Source of the DNA: Thermotoga maritima MSB8
GTDB taxonomy: Bacteria > Thermotogota > Thermotogae > Thermotogales > Thermotogaceae
Assembly (NCBI RefSeq): GCF_000008545.1
Contig: NC_000853.1
Location: forward strand, 758,465-822,464
Direction of reading: 5' to 3'
Length of the DNA: 64,000 nt
Shown here: one piece after another, positions 20,437 through 29,714 of the stretch
Position numbering within the stretch: the stretch's first letter is position 1
Layout of the letters: each line of letters begins with the position of its first letter
The notes under the pieces: model-generated
Told to the model about the DNA's origin: nothing
The model's database searches: none
Seen by the model: the letters and a program-made list of their open reading frames with translations, nothing else
Program-made: the position numbers and the translations under genes

Positions 20437-20473
20437 ACAGAGACACCTCCATTAAATTAGGGATTCCAAAGTG

Positions 20474-20482
20474 ATTATAGCA
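20474..20482 (-). promoter_or_regulatory. Extended -10 promoter of the fprA operon
   Basis: Minus-strand TGCTATAAT, a perfect TATAAT (complement at 20474-20479) with extended TGn, lies about 40 bases before fprA. No convincing -35 at 17 bases; a TTGAAA is found 22 bases upstream. Confidence 0.6.
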
Positions 20483-20547
20483 GAAAATGTAAGGAAAGCG
20501 GTTTCAAAAACTGGAACAACTATGTGAATTTTTTCATATATTGTAAT

Positions 20548-23500
20548 TTATAGAAGTATACTGGAAAAGCGACGTTTGAATTCTAGATAGTTTTCAAAGA
20601 ATTTCTGTCCCAATTCCTGACCATAGATTCTAGCAGCGCTTTGCTTCACAGTATTTTCAAGCTGATTGAGAGTTGCCTTATCGAATAATTTTTCTTTTTG
20701 TGACATTACCATGAGGAAAGAGATTTGTATGGGAATCTGTTTGATCCTTTCCAAAAGTTTTTTTGAGCTCGATTGTAAGTTACCGACCTCATAGCCCAGG
20801 AAAGTGTAGAAAGTAGGAATCATTTTTTCCACAAAATGCTCCAATAAAAGATAATCGGCAAGAATTGTATCCTCGGCAATCGTCATTTTTATTATTCCTA
20901 CTTTATGAAGAACTTCGGCAAGTTCTTCATAAGCTTTTTGAAGAGGGATACGTTCTATAAGAGTGTCTATTATCGAAAATTTCCCTGAAAGAGAAGTGAT
21001 TTCTGAAACAAACAATTCTTCTTTGTTTTTGTAAAAATTACTACACCAAATTTCTCCATTGAACTGTTCTCCTGACATCAAAGCATTTGTTACAGTGAGT
21101 AATGTTTTTTTGTTCGGAAAATTCAACAAATCATCCAGAAGTTTTTTGACTCCTTTGGAGTAAACAAGATCATCAATATCATGAAAGAAAACAAATGATC
21201 CTTGGCTGTGTTTAACGCCTATCAATCTTGAGTGAAAGGTTCCAACGTTTTCTTTATTTCTAATTATCAAAATCTTCTCTCGTAACTTAGGTTCTCCTTT
21301 TATGAGCCTTTCAAATAAATCAGCTGTTCCATCAGTTGAACCATCGTCAACTAATACAACTTCGAAATTCTCATAATCGATCCGTTTAATATTATCCACG
21401 AGTCTTTTTACATAATTTGCTCCGTTCAAAACAGGTATAACAATAGAAACCAGCGGCTTGGGGACAGTTAATAAGCTTATTTGTGTGCTTTCAAACTTTA
21501 TTTTCTTGTGATCATCTAATTTCAGAAATTCATCTGCGTAACCTGGCCATTTTGTTGCAAAACAAATCAGCCATGAACCAACTTTTTCACCTTGAAAATA
21601 TTTTTGCAAATTCTCAGCTATTTTTAAAGGTACCCACTCTGGATTTATCCTTCTCAGGTAAAACGGTTCTGCCAGAACTCCTATTACTTCTTCATGAAGA
21701 GGGATCAAACCTGCTCGTCTGATAAGAGGTTCCAAGGTTAAAAAATCTCTTTCAAAACCATATTCCCAGGCACCAAGTTTTTGAGCGGTTTCTTTTGCTG
21801 TTTTGTAAACAAACGAACCACTGTACGGAACGCCTACTACAACGAATTTCGCAACTTCACCCATCTGCTTTAACATTTTGATTATGTCGTCATCTTTAAA
21901 GTGTTCAACCACTCCCATGTTGAAAGCAATATCAAACTCCTGTGGTTTGAACGATTCTGTTAGTTTGAAACCATCACCTACTTTGAATTCAACGTTTTCA
22001 ACATTATAATCCTTGCTTATCCTGATTGCTAGTTCGATGGAAGTAGGATCGATGTCTATACCAGTGACATCTGCTTCTCTGAGTGCAAGTTCAATTGAGA
22101 ACGCCCCTGTTCCAGTTCCGACTTCTAAAATCCGTGCTTTATTGAGAATAAAAAAGCGCTCTAATAAACTTACGAATTCTGATCTAAGACTTTTTCCTGG
22201 AAGATCGTTCATGATCGTGAAAGAATCAATTTTACTATACTCTTTCCATATTTTCGCGAAACTATTCTCTGTGTCTGTGGTTGATTTCTTATGGATTGAT
22301 TTATTTTTTGTTCTGTTGTTATCTTGAAGTTGGACAATGCTCAATATTGATGTAATTTGCTTCTCAAGAGAACAGTTTTTTTCGACAAACGATCTATATT
22401 TCTCTGAGTTGTAATCTCTGCTGGTTACAATTCGAATTACTTCGTCGATAAAGTTAAATACAAGATCATCTGGCCACTGCGTCTTTGCCCCAGCGTAGTT
22501 ATGTATAATAGGTTTTATCCCTTTTGCCATCGCTTCAGCAATGTTGTACCCGAAGCTTTCATGAATACTCGTTGAAAGCAGATAATTTTTATCTTCAAGA
22601 AAAGCGTTCACGTCCTCGACCCAGCCGTAGAGTTTTACGTTCTTTTCAAGGCCTGCGTCCTTTATGAAGTGTTTGAAATAATTAGCGTACCTTATTTCCT
22701 GAAAATCCCCAGCTATGTGTAAAGTGTATCTTTCATCAATTTTTCTCAACATGCCTATAATTTGAAGCCACATAGCAGGATCTTTTTTATGATTGATGTG
22801 AGCCACAACTGCTATGTTGAATCCGGGTTGTCTAACTTTGAACTTAAGTCTGTTCAGATCAAGACCGTTTGGAACAATTACTATCTTGTCTTTTACTTGC
22901 TTGTAAACTTCAGAATGGTAATCTCGAAGGATACGTTCTATATGTTCTGCAACAAGAATCAATTTATCGACGTTTTTCCAATTTATTTTTTCAGGGTAAT
23001 TGGCCAATGCTTCATAGCTGTGAAGTCGACAAAGAATTTTTTTCCCATCCTTTGGAAGCTTATTTGTTACCTCCACTGCCATTTCGTTCGCCCATTCGAG
23101 CCAAACGATATCCGCCCAGTTGTAAGCTTCCTGGATCTGTCTGACATCTGTTGTAACAACAAGCTTCACATCGTAGATGTTCGACAAAATCTGAGCTATA
23201 TCCTTTATGAAGTTGTCCAGACCAGGAAGGCAGAATATGGCAAGCTTTACGTCTTTTTTGAACTGGTCTTTCAGGATTTGGTATTTTTCTTTCATTTCCG
23301 GTATGTTGGAAAGTTCTGCTGCCTTTTTGTAATAATAAAGAGCCATCGCTGGATTGTTCTGTTTCAGCTGTGTGTCTCCGAGCATGTCGTAGACTTCCCA
23401 CGTTTTGTTGTTGATCCTCGTCAAATATCTCCAGGATTCAAAGTATTCTCCCTTTTCGAAGAGCACCTTCGAGTAGTTGAAAAGAGCATCATCGTGAACT

Positions 23501-23682
23501 GGATTGATATCGAGGGCTTTTTTGAAAAACTCAAGCGCTTCGCTGACTTTACCTTCGTAGTAGTGTATGATTCCAAGTGAGTTGTATTTTTCCACTTCAT
23601 CTTCTATTTTTTCAGCCATTTCTTTTGCTTTCGAGAATTCTTTTTGTTCAATCTTTTTTCTTATCTCTTCAAAGATGTCCAT
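20548..23682 (-). CDS. Multidomain TPR-GT4-methyltransferase-GT2 protein
   Basis: A 1044-residue protein combining four modules. Residues about 1-130 are TPR repeats (YNSLGIIHYYEGKVSEALEF). Residues about 150-430 are a GT-B glycosyltransferase (FNIAVVAHINHKKDPAMWLQ, STSIHESFGYNIAEAMAKG). Residues about 510-690 are a SAM methyltransferase (ILEVGTGTGAFSIELAL, FNMGVVEHF). Residues about 740-930 are a GT-A family 2 glycosyltransferase (SIVIPVLNGANYVKRLVDN, VLVDDGSTDGTADLF, FFHDIDDLVYSKG). The DNA from about 20550 to 22700 is visibly richer in A+T than its surroundings, suggesting transfer. It lies 2 bp after another TPR/GT2 gene, downstream of flagellin, so flagellin glycosylation is a reasonable but unproven role. 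Confidence 0.82.
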   Translation of the reverse strand: MDIFEEIRKKIEQKEFSKAKEMAEKIEDEVEKYNSLGIIHYYEGKVSEALEFFKKALDINPVHDDALFNYSKVLFEKGEYFESWRYLTRINNKTWEVYDMLGDTQLKQNNPAMALYYYKKAAELSNIPEMKEKYQILKDQFKKDVKLAIFCLPGLDNFIKDIAQILSNIYDVKLVVTTDVRQIQEAYNWADIVWLEWANEMAVEVTNKLPKDGKKILCRLHSYEALANYPEKINWKNVDKLILVAEHIERILRDYHSEVYKQVKDKIVIVPNGLDLNRLKFKVRQPGFNIAVVAHINHKKDPAMWLQIIGMLRKIDERYTLHIAGDFQEIRYANYFKHFIKDAGLEKNVKLYGWVEDVNAFLEDKNYLLSTSIHESFGYNIAEAMAKGIKPIIHNYAGAKTQWPDDLVFNFIDEVIRIVTSRDYNSEKYRSFVEKNCSLEKQITSILSIVQLQDNNRTKNKSIHKKSTTDTENSFAKIWKEYSKIDSFTIMNDLPGKSLRSEFVSLLERFFILNKARILEVGTGTGAFSIELALREADVTGIDIDPTSIELAIRISKDYNVENVEFKVGDGFKLTESFKPQEFDIAFNMGVVEHFKDDDIIKMLKQMGEVAKFVVVGVPYSGSFVYKTAKETAQKLGAWEYGFERDFLTLEPLIRRAGLIPLHEEVIGVLAEPFYLRRINPEWVPLKIAENLQKYFQGEKVGSWLICFATKWPGYADEFLKLDDHKKIKFESTQISLLTVPKPLVSIVIPVLNGANYVKRLVDNIKRIDYENFEVVLVDDGSTDGTADLFERLIKGEPKLREKILIIRNKENVGTFHSRLIGVKHSQGSFVFFHDIDDLVYSKGVKKLLDDLLNFPNKKTLLTVTNALMSGEQFNGEIWCSNFYKNKEELFVSEITSLSGKFSIIDTLIERIPLQKAYEELAEVLHKVGIIKMTIAEDTILADYLLLEHFVEKMIPTFYTFLGYEVGNLQSSSKKLLERIKQIPIQISFLMVMSQKEKLFDKATLNQLENTVKQSAARIYGQELGQKFFENYLEFKRRFSSILL

Positions 23683-23684
23683 GA

Positions 23685-26267
23685 TCAGAGCCTCCTTAAG
23701 GCTTCAATGAACCTGAGGTTTTTATCAAGTGCTTTCACTTTAACAACGGAGAATCTCAAATCTTCCAGAGTTTTCTTCATTTGATGGGTGGTTCTCAATA
23801 CTCTAAAAGCAGGATAATACCAAACAGAGTTATTTCTATCTCTCAGATCAGGAACGAAGAAGAAAAGAAGAACCCTTTCAGCATCTTCAGCAATTTTACT
23901 CAGATCGAGAGTCTCTTCAACACCAGAAACAACAAGGAGGTTTTTGGAGTCTTCTTTCAGTTCTATTTCCAGATCTTTCAGAATGGATTCAAGACCAGAA
24001 GCTTCCCCTTTGATTCTCAGGTCTCTTATATCGCTTTCCAGGAGAACCCCTATCATGTGCTCTTCTTTCACTTTGAATGGAGGTTCCTTCAGGATTTCTT
24101 TTTCCCTTTCTTTGTAGAGCTTCAGAGCTTCATCTGTAGGATGTGGAAGTGCGTAGTAGAGGTTTTCTTTTCTCTTCCAAGCTCTGACAGGGTGGATCAC
24201 ACCAAGGCCGGAAAATTTCTCTGTTATGTTCCCCGCCCAGACGATTTCGTCTTCTTTTTTCATGAACGGAAAAGTCTGGTTCGGATAAAGCCCGTCGTAT
24301 TTGTATCTTCCAAGTGCTATGTCTCCCAGGTTTTCGTTTTCTTCCACTGCCTTTATGTGAAGTTCGAAAGCTTTCGATGGATTTTCTTCTTCCCATGTCT
24401 TTGCGAGGCGGTAGTAGTAAAATGAAAGTTTCGAGACGTCTTTTATTCTTTCAAGAAGCGCTCTTGCTTTTTCTTTGCTTTTTGGAAACACAGCCACCGC
24501 CGAGGTGTAGATGGCGAGTGGATGATCAGAGATGAGATACAGTTTTTCCGCGTCTTCCTTCGTGAATTCGAGAATGTTGAACGGAAACTCTCTGTAGCCT
24601 GAGAAGTATCTGTACAGTTCCTCATAGACTCCTTCTATGTCCGGGTCGAGTCGTGTTTTCAGATCTTCTATCACAGGTTTTATGAAATTTCCTATCTCCG
24701 GGGCCAGTTCCAATGCTTTTCTGTACCTCGAGATGGCTTCTGAGAAGTTTCCAAGTTTCAGATACAGGTCACCGATGAGAGCCTGTACGATACCGTTTGG
24801 CTTTTCATCGCCTTCTATCTTCGAGAGAATTCTGATGAGCCTTCCTTCTGTTTCCCTATTCTTCAAAAGATCGAAAATGAAAAGAAGTCCGGGGATACCT
24901 GTTTTTTCCACAAAGGAGTTAATATCACCGCCTGTCAGGTATTCAAACAGGAAATCCTTTTTTTCTACTAATCTTTTCAAAATGAATTTGGAGATTTTCC
25001 TTGAAACGGGTAGTTTGTTCAAAAGTTCTTCGGATGCTTCTATCTCAAATTCTGCGATTTTCTCAACTATTTCATCGAAAAACAGATTTTCAGAGTGTTC
25101 AGCGATCTTTTCTACCAATTTAAGTACCTTTTGAAAATTCTCACTTTCATCTATCTCTGAAACAATTTGGAGTGTGAGGGTGAATTTAGACTCATCTATA
25201 TTATTTTCGATTGCTTTCAGTAGATGTTCATAGGCTTCGTTCCATTTTTTAAGCTTTATACAAGCGTGGCACATGAGAAGGTGAGCTGTTCCTATTTCTT
25301 TTATAGTTGTGATGGTGAATTCATACTTTTCAGCCTGCGATAGAGCTTTATTTAAAACATCGAGAAATTTCTTTCCCCATTGATAGAGATTTTCCCAGTC
25401 TTTTCTTCTCTCATAGATAGCAAGCTTTGCAAAATATGGATCAGGATTTTCCGGAAAAACCCTTATGGCAGTATCTATGAGTTCTTCCCCTTTTTCAAGA
25501 AACCCGTTCAAAATCAGCTCCATTCCGAATATATAAAGAAACTCCAGACCTATTGGAGGTATTTTCCCAACCTTCATTATTTCCTGCAGAGTTTCCCATG
25601 CAATTCTGTTTTCTTCATGTTTTCTGCCACCTGTTTTCTCTGTTTTGTAGAGCTGGATAAGGTAATATATCTTTTCAATGGGATTTTTCACAGTTTTTAG
25701 TTGTTCCCTGATCAGCGTCGCTGTTCGTTCATACTTGTTCTTTTTGAGCTTTCTTGTCCAGATGTAGCCGTAATGATAAATCACAAATGGTGCATGCACC
25801 ACCTTTGGTTTATAAACGGCTTGGTTGTGCACAATGTTCTTGTAATAAACAGTACCATTTCTGAAGATTCTAGGGGTTGAGGCTATTTCTGTTCTTTTGA
25901 AATCCCAATCAAGATAGCTCACTGTAGGAAGATACACGGTGTTCACGTCTTCTGGAAGGCTTTCCAGAAAACTTCTGATGTTTTGTCTGAACTCTTCTGA
26001 AGCTTCTTCGTCAGCGTCCAGGATAAGGACCCACTCGCAGGTGGGAAATTTCAAAGAGAAGTTTCTTGCTTCAGAGAAATCGTTTTTCCACTCGTGGAAG
26101 TAGAGCTTGTCCGTGTATTCTCTCACAATCTCTGGTGTTCTGTCTGTAGATCCTGTGTCAACAACCACGATTTCATCGACAACGTCTTTGATACTTTCAA
26201 GGGCTCTTCTTATGTTGTGTTCTTCGTCTTTCACTATCATAGCTACAGAAAGCAGGCACTTTCTCAT
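23685..26267 (-). CDS. GT2 glycosyltransferase with TPR region
   Basis: An 860-residue protein. Residues about 1-230 are a family 2 glycosyltransferase of the SunS-like type: SVAMIVKDEEHNIRRALESI, EIVVVDTGSTDRTPEIV, and WVLILDADEEASEEF (the DxD metal site). About residues 230-650 are degenerate TPR-like helices (LIGDLYLKLGNFSEAISRYR). The last 200 residues form a domain I do not recognise. ATG start with GAGGTGAG upstream. It sits between flagellin and the 1044-residue multidomain protein, all on one strand, a common layout for flagellin-glycosylation genes. SunS-type enzymes modify protein side chains, which supports a protein acceptor, but this is inference. Confidence 0.83.
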   Translation of the reverse strand: MRKCLLSVAMIVKDEEHNIRRALESIKDVVDEIVVVDTGSTDRTPEIVREYTDKLYFHEWKNDFSEARNFSLKFPTCEWVLILDADEEASEEFRQNIRSFLESLPEDVNTVYLPTVSYLDWDFKRTEIASTPRIFRNGTVYYKNIVHNQAVYKPKVVHAPFVIYHYGYIWTRKLKKNKYERTATLIREQLKTVKNPIEKIYYLIQLYKTEKTGGRKHEENRIAWETLQEIMKVGKIPPIGLEFLYIFGMELILNGFLEKGEELIDTAIRVFPENPDPYFAKLAIYERRKDWENLYQWGKKFLDVLNKALSQAEKYEFTITTIKEIGTAHLLMCHACIKLKKWNEAYEHLLKAIENNIDESKFTLTLQIVSEIDESENFQKVLKLVEKIAEHSENLFFDEIVEKIAEFEIEASEELLNKLPVSRKISKFILKRLVEKKDFLFEYLTGGDINSFVEKTGIPGLLFIFDLLKNRETEGRLIRILSKIEGDEKPNGIVQALIGDLYLKLGNFSEAISRYRKALELAPEIGNFIKPVIEDLKTRLDPDIEGVYEELYRYFSGYREFPFNILEFTKEDAEKLYLISDHPLAIYTSAVAVFPKSKEKARALLERIKDVSKLSFYYYRLAKTWEEENPSKAFELHIKAVEENENLGDIALGRYKYDGLYPNQTFPFMKKEDEIVWAGNITEKFSGLGVIHPVRAWKRKENLYYALPHPTDEALKLYKEREKEILKEPPFKVKEEHMIGVLLESDIRDLRIKGEASGLESILKDLEIELKEDSKNLLVVSGVEETLDLSKIAEDAERVLLFFFVPDLRDRNNSVWYYPAFRVLRTTHQMKKTLEDLRFSVVKVKALDKNLRFIEALRRL

Positions 26268-26326
26268 TTTCTCACCTCGGTTGTATATTTCTATGTCCTG
26301 TTCTTTCCTTCCTCATATATTTTTGC

Positions 26327-26355
26327 ACAAAAATAAAAGGGGGCGTATGCCCCCT
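26327..26355 (-). terminator. Flagellin terminator
   Basis: AGGGGGC/GCCCCCT stem (26338-26355) with loop GTAT, followed on the minus strand by a T-rich tail (TTTTATTTTT). It lies just after the flagellin stop codon and separates it from the glycosyltransferase genes. Confidence 0.85.
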
Positions 26356-26374
26356 GGATTGACGGTGTTCATTT

Positions 26375-27538
26375 TTATCTCATCAGCTGGAGGACGTTCT
26401 GTGGGAGTGTATTGGACTGAGCGAGCATTGCCATACTGGACTGCAGGAGTATCTGCTGTTTGGTGAATTCCATCATCTCTTTTGCCATGTCCGCATCTCT
26501 GATTCTGGATTCTGCTGCTGTGAGGTTTTCCGCTGCAACTCCGAGGTTGGAGATGGTGTGTTCGAGCCTGTTCTGGACGGCACCAAGTGCTGCCCTTGCC
26601 GTGCTCACCCTGTGAATCGCAGCGTCCACAACCATGATCGCCCTTTCTGCTGCGTCTTGAGTGGTTACGTCAAGAGAAACTGTTGTCAATCCGAGTGCTG
26701 CTGCGCTCATGTCGTCGATTCCTGCAACCATGTTGTGCCCTTCGTTTGCTCCGATCTGGAAAATGAGCTGGGAAGCGGATGTGTAGATAGCTTCTACTCT
26801 GACAACTGCGCTGTCGACTACTTCGTTTTTCGGTAGGGCTCCACCAAAGTCGTTAATGCTGAGGACATCCGTATCCCATGTGAAGTTGATATTTCCAACT
26901 GTTGCTGAACCTACAGTTATGGTTACAACTGTGGTAGAATAACCACCAGCGGTGAACAATGTTATTTTAACATCGAGCTCTGAGGTTTCAGCTCCATTGA
27001 ACTGTCCTACTTCAATCACATACGTTCCCTCAACCGCTGCACTTGAAACCGATCCAAGCTGAACATTGATATTTCCACCGGTAACAACTTTTGCATCAAC
27101 CTGGCTTCTGAAGCTTTCAAGTTTTCCATCGAGAAGCTTTTTGGTGTTGAACTCTGTTGTTCTTGCGATTCTGTCGATTTCTTCTCTGAGCTGATCGATT
27201 TCCTTCTGAATCTGTTCTCTATCAACGTCTGTGTTGGTATCAGACGCTGCCTGAACTGCGAGTTCTCTCATTCTCTGAAGAATCGAGTGAACTTCTGTGA
27301 GAGCTCCTTCCGCTGTCTGGATCAGGGAGATGGCGTCCTGAGCGTTTTTGATCGCCATGTTGAGACCTTTGATCTGACCTCTCATCTTTTCGCTGATGGC
27401 AAGTCCTGCTGCGTCGTCTCCTGCTCTGTTGATCCTCAAACCAGAGGAGAGCCTCTCGAGTGTCTTGCTCATGCTGTACTGGGTCTGACTGATGTTTCTC
27501 CAAGCGTTCAACGCACTGATGTTGTGATTGATCCTCAT
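26375..27538 (-). CDS. fliC: Flagellin
   Basis: A 387-residue flagellin, the filament subunit exported through the flagellar type III apparatus. The conserved D0/D1 N-terminus is MRINHNISALNAWRNISQTQ with SSGLRINRAGDDAAGLAIS; the C-terminal D0/D1 has NRLEHTISNLGVAAENLTAA and ends SNTLPQNVLQLMR. Residues about 150-290 are the variable Thr/Val/Ala-rich exposed region, the usual site of glycosylation. Strong ribosome-binding site GGAGGTGAG and a sigma-28 promoter upstream, terminator downstream, so it is a single-gene unit. Two large glycosyltransferases lie immediately downstream. Whether other flagellin genes exist cannot be seen here. Confidence 0.97.
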   Translation of the reverse strand: MRINHNISALNAWRNISQTQYSMSKTLERLSSGLRINRAGDDAAGLAISEKMRGQIKGLNMAIKNAQDAISLIQTAEGALTEVHSILQRMRELAVQAASDTNTDVDREQIQKEIDQLREEIDRIARTTEFNTKKLLDGKLESFRSQVDAKVVTGGNINVQLGSVSSAAVEGTYVIEVGQFNGAETSELDVKITLFTAGGYSTTVVTITVGSATVGNINFTWDTDVLSINDFGGALPKNEVVDSAVVRVEAIYTSASQLIFQIGANEGHNMVAGIDDMSAAALGLTTVSLDVTTQDAAERAIMVVDAAIHRVSTARAALGAVQNRLEHTISNLGVAAENLTAAESRIRDADMAKEMMEFTKQQILLQSSMAMLAQSNTLPQNVLQLMR

Positions 27539-27542
27539 GACC

Positions 27543-27564
27543 TACTCACCTCCGTGTGAGTATT
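27543..27564 (-). promoter_or_regulatory. Hairpin overlapping the flagellin ribosome-binding site
   Basis: On the minus strand ACTCAC and GTGAGT flank ACGGAG, so part of the GGAGGTGAG ribosome-binding site can be hidden in a 6-bp stem. A perfect 12-base GC palindrome (27578-27589) lies just upstream in the same leader. Both could affect translation or mRNA stability. Confidence 0.4.
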
Positions 27565-27603
27565 CTTACTTCCCTGTCCCGGCGCCGGGCTTTCCATTAT
27601 CTT

Positions 27604-27630
27604 TAATCGGAAGAGGCTTTAGGGATTTTA
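27604..27630 (-). promoter_or_regulatory. Sigma-28 promoter of flagellin
   Basis: Minus-strand TAAA (27627-27630), 15 bases, then TCCGATTA (27604-27611), close to the FliA/sigma-28 consensus TAAA-N15-GCCGATAA. Position about 65 bases before the flagellin ATG is suitable. Confidence 0.8.
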
Positions 27631-27697
27631 ATGTTAAATTTTTGTAACGACATGGGTGGTAAAATCTTTCCAGATAATCCGAGAGGGAGGCTGGATT

Positions 27698-28462
27698 ATG
27701 AGTTTTATTTCAAAAGGGGCAAAAATTGGAGAAAACTTAAAAATAGGCCGCAACGTGGTGATAGAAGACGGCGTGGTTATAGGAAACAACGTAATGATAG
27801 GTCACAACGTGGTGATCAGGGACGGAACGATCGTAGGTGATAACTGTGTTATTTTCGATGGGACAGTTCTCGGGAAACTTCCCTTCAAGTCTGCCATATC
27901 CGCCGTGACTGAGGAAAAAGAGTTTCCTCCTCTCAAAATAGGGAACGGTGTGACTATAGGTGCCAACTGTGTGATATACCGGGGAAGTGTCCTGGAAGAT
28001 TTTGTGTTTGTGGGAGATCTTGTAGTGATAAGAGAAGATGTAAAAATAGGGCCTTACACGGTGATAGGAAAGGGTGTCACTGTTGAGAACAGAACTACCA
28101 TAGGAAGATATGTGAAAATAGAAACGAACGCCTACATCACAGCACTTTCGACGATCGAAGACTACTGTTTCATCGCCCCTGAGGTGACGTTCACAAACGA
28201 CAACTTCCTTGGAAGAACAGAAGAGAGAAAGAAATTTTTCAAAGGACCAACTCTAAAAAAAGGTGCACGAATAGGAGCGAACGCAACTATTCTACCGGGT
28301 GTTGTTGTAGGTGAAGATGCTTTGGTAGCAGCTGGTTCTGTTGTCACAAGGGATGTTCCCGACAGAAAAATAGTCATGGGAATTCCAGCAAGAGTGGTGA
28401 GAGACGTTCCTGAAGAGCAGCTTTTGGACAATCAGAGTTACTACAAGGAGGAATCCTCTTGA
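27698..28462 (+). CDS. Hexapeptide-repeat acyltransferase
   Basis: A 254-residue left-handed beta-helix protein built from hexapeptide repeats (KIGENLKIGRNVVIEDGVVI, then IGPYTVIGKGVTVENRTTIG). The C-terminal arrangement LKKGARIGANATILPGVVVG resembles WbpD/WlbB-type UDP-amino-sugar N-acetyltransferases, which acetylate nucleotide-linked amino sugars for surface glycans. The conserved His of that group and the acyl-CoA site cannot be confirmed by eye. ATG 27698 follows GAGGGAGG; an upstream start would lack this. Overlaps the following glycosyltransferase by 4 bp (TTGA), so the pair is an operon, divergent from flagellin. Confidence 0.82.
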   Translation: MSFISKGAKIGENLKIGRNVVIEDGVVIGNNVMIGHNVVIRDGTIVGDNCVIFDGTVLGKLPFKSAISAVTEEKEFPPLKIGNGVTIGANCVIYRGSVLEDFVFVGDLVVIREDVKIGPYTVIGKGVTVENRTTIGRYVKIETNAYITALSTIEDYCFIAPEVTFTNDNFLGRTEERKKFFKGPTLKKGARIGANATILPGVVVGEDALVAAGSVVTRDVPDRKIVMGIPARVVRDVPEEQLLDNQSYYKEESS

Positions 28463-29655
28463 ACATAGCCATACTCAATCACTACGCGAGCATACCAGAA
28501 GTGGGAAGCGCAGAAACGAGGCATTTCGAACTTGCGAAGCGATTTGTAAGAGAAGGTCACAGAGTGGACATCTACATCGGGGATTTTTCGCACCTCACTG
28601 GAAAAAGATGGAGCGAAACGTTCGGATGGAGCTTTTCTAAGGACGGTGTGGATTTCATCGTCGTTGAGACAAGAGAGTACACCGGAAACTCCCTTTCGAG
28701 GCTTCTCTCATCGATAGATTATTACAGAAACGGAAGGAAGAAGATCATTCAGAAGAGATACGACGTCATCATAGCGTCTTCTCCGCATCCGTTTTCCTGG
28801 AGCCTTGGCTGGTACTATGTGAGAAGAAAAGGCGGAAAATTTTTCATCGAGATCAGGGATGTCTGGCCGGACGATCTTGTAAAACTCGGTTCTCTGAGTT
28901 ACCGTCATCCAGTTTCAAAGCTCTTCGACCACATGTGCAAAAAGTATTATCCGAAGGCGGATGGATTCATTTCTCTTGTTCCTGATCTTTCCGAGCACTT
29001 CAACAGATTGAAGGTTCGACCAGAAAATTTCATCTACATTCCCAACGGTGTTGATCTGAAGGTTTTCAAAGATCCAGAACCGTGCCCGGTGGTGGATGAA
29101 GTCTTCTCAAAGGTGCCTGATGGCAAGATAAAGGTTGTCTACGCGGGATCCATCGTCGAACATAAGGGAATAAAAGAGTTCATAGAAACACTCTCAAAAG
29201 TGAACAAAAACTTGAGAGATCGTTTTGTGTTCTTTTTTGTCGGACCGTCTCATGCGGATTATCTTGTTTCTGTGAAAGAAACGGCGAAAGATCTGCAGAA
29301 CGTGTTCTTTTTTGATCCTGTTCCGAAAAGGTGTGTTCCCTACCTTCTTCAGAAGGCAGATGTTCTCCTCTTCACTCTCTCTCAAACCGTGATGGATCAC
29401 CCCGCCGTGAGTTCCTACAAGGTGGTAGACTACATGGCCTCTGGAAAACCAGTTCTCTGTGTCGATATCGAAAATCTCCCTTTCAAGAAAACAAAGGGTG
29501 CTGTCTTTTTCAGGGAGGATAATCTCGAAGAGGCGCTGAGGAGGATCTTCGAGGAGGATCTTTCAGAACTCGGCAGAAGAAACAGAGAGTATGTGGAGAG
29601 AGAAAGAGACTGGGATCGACTTTACGAAAAGTTAAGAAGTTTCGTACTCTCCTGA
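28459..29655 (+). CDS. Glycosyltransferase family 4 (WbuB-like)
   Basis: A 398-residue GT-B enzyme. The N-terminal MNIAILNHYASIPEVGSAET with ASSPHPFSWSLGWYYV and IEIRDVWPDDLVKLGSL resembles WbuB/fucosamine-type transferases, while the C-terminal half has VVYAGSIVEHKGIKEF and PAVSSYKVVDYMASGKPVL for nucleotide-sugar binding. Likely substrate is an amino or deoxy sugar for a surface polysaccharide or glycoprotein. Start is TTG 28459 with AAGGAGGAATCC upstream; it overlaps the acetyltransferase stop by 4 bp. No membrane segments. A glycan-assembly role beside flagellin and its large glycosyltransferases is inferred from position. Confidence 0.85.
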   Translation: MNIAILNHYASIPEVGSAETRHFELAKRFVREGHRVDIYIGDFSHLTGKRWSETFGWSFSKDGVDFIVVETREYTGNSLSRLLSSIDYYRNGRKKIIQKRYDVIIASSPHPFSWSLGWYYVRRKGGKFFIEIRDVWPDDLVKLGSLSYRHPVSKLFDHMCKKYYPKADGFISLVPDLSEHFNRLKVRPENFIYIPNGVDLKVFKDPEPCPVVDEVFSKVPDGKIKVVYAGSIVEHKGIKEFIETLSKVNKNLRDRFVFFFVGPSHADYLVSVKETAKDLQNVFFFDPVPKRCVPYLLQKADVLLFTLSQTVMDHPAVSSYKVVDYMASGKPVLCVDIENLPFKKTKGAVFFREDNLEEALRRIFEEDLSELGRRNREYVERERDWDRLYEKLRSFVLS

Positions 29656-29714
29656 AACGAAAAATTAGGATAGAATATCTTATGCTGCATACTTCAGAGC
29701 CGGGAGAGAAGAAG

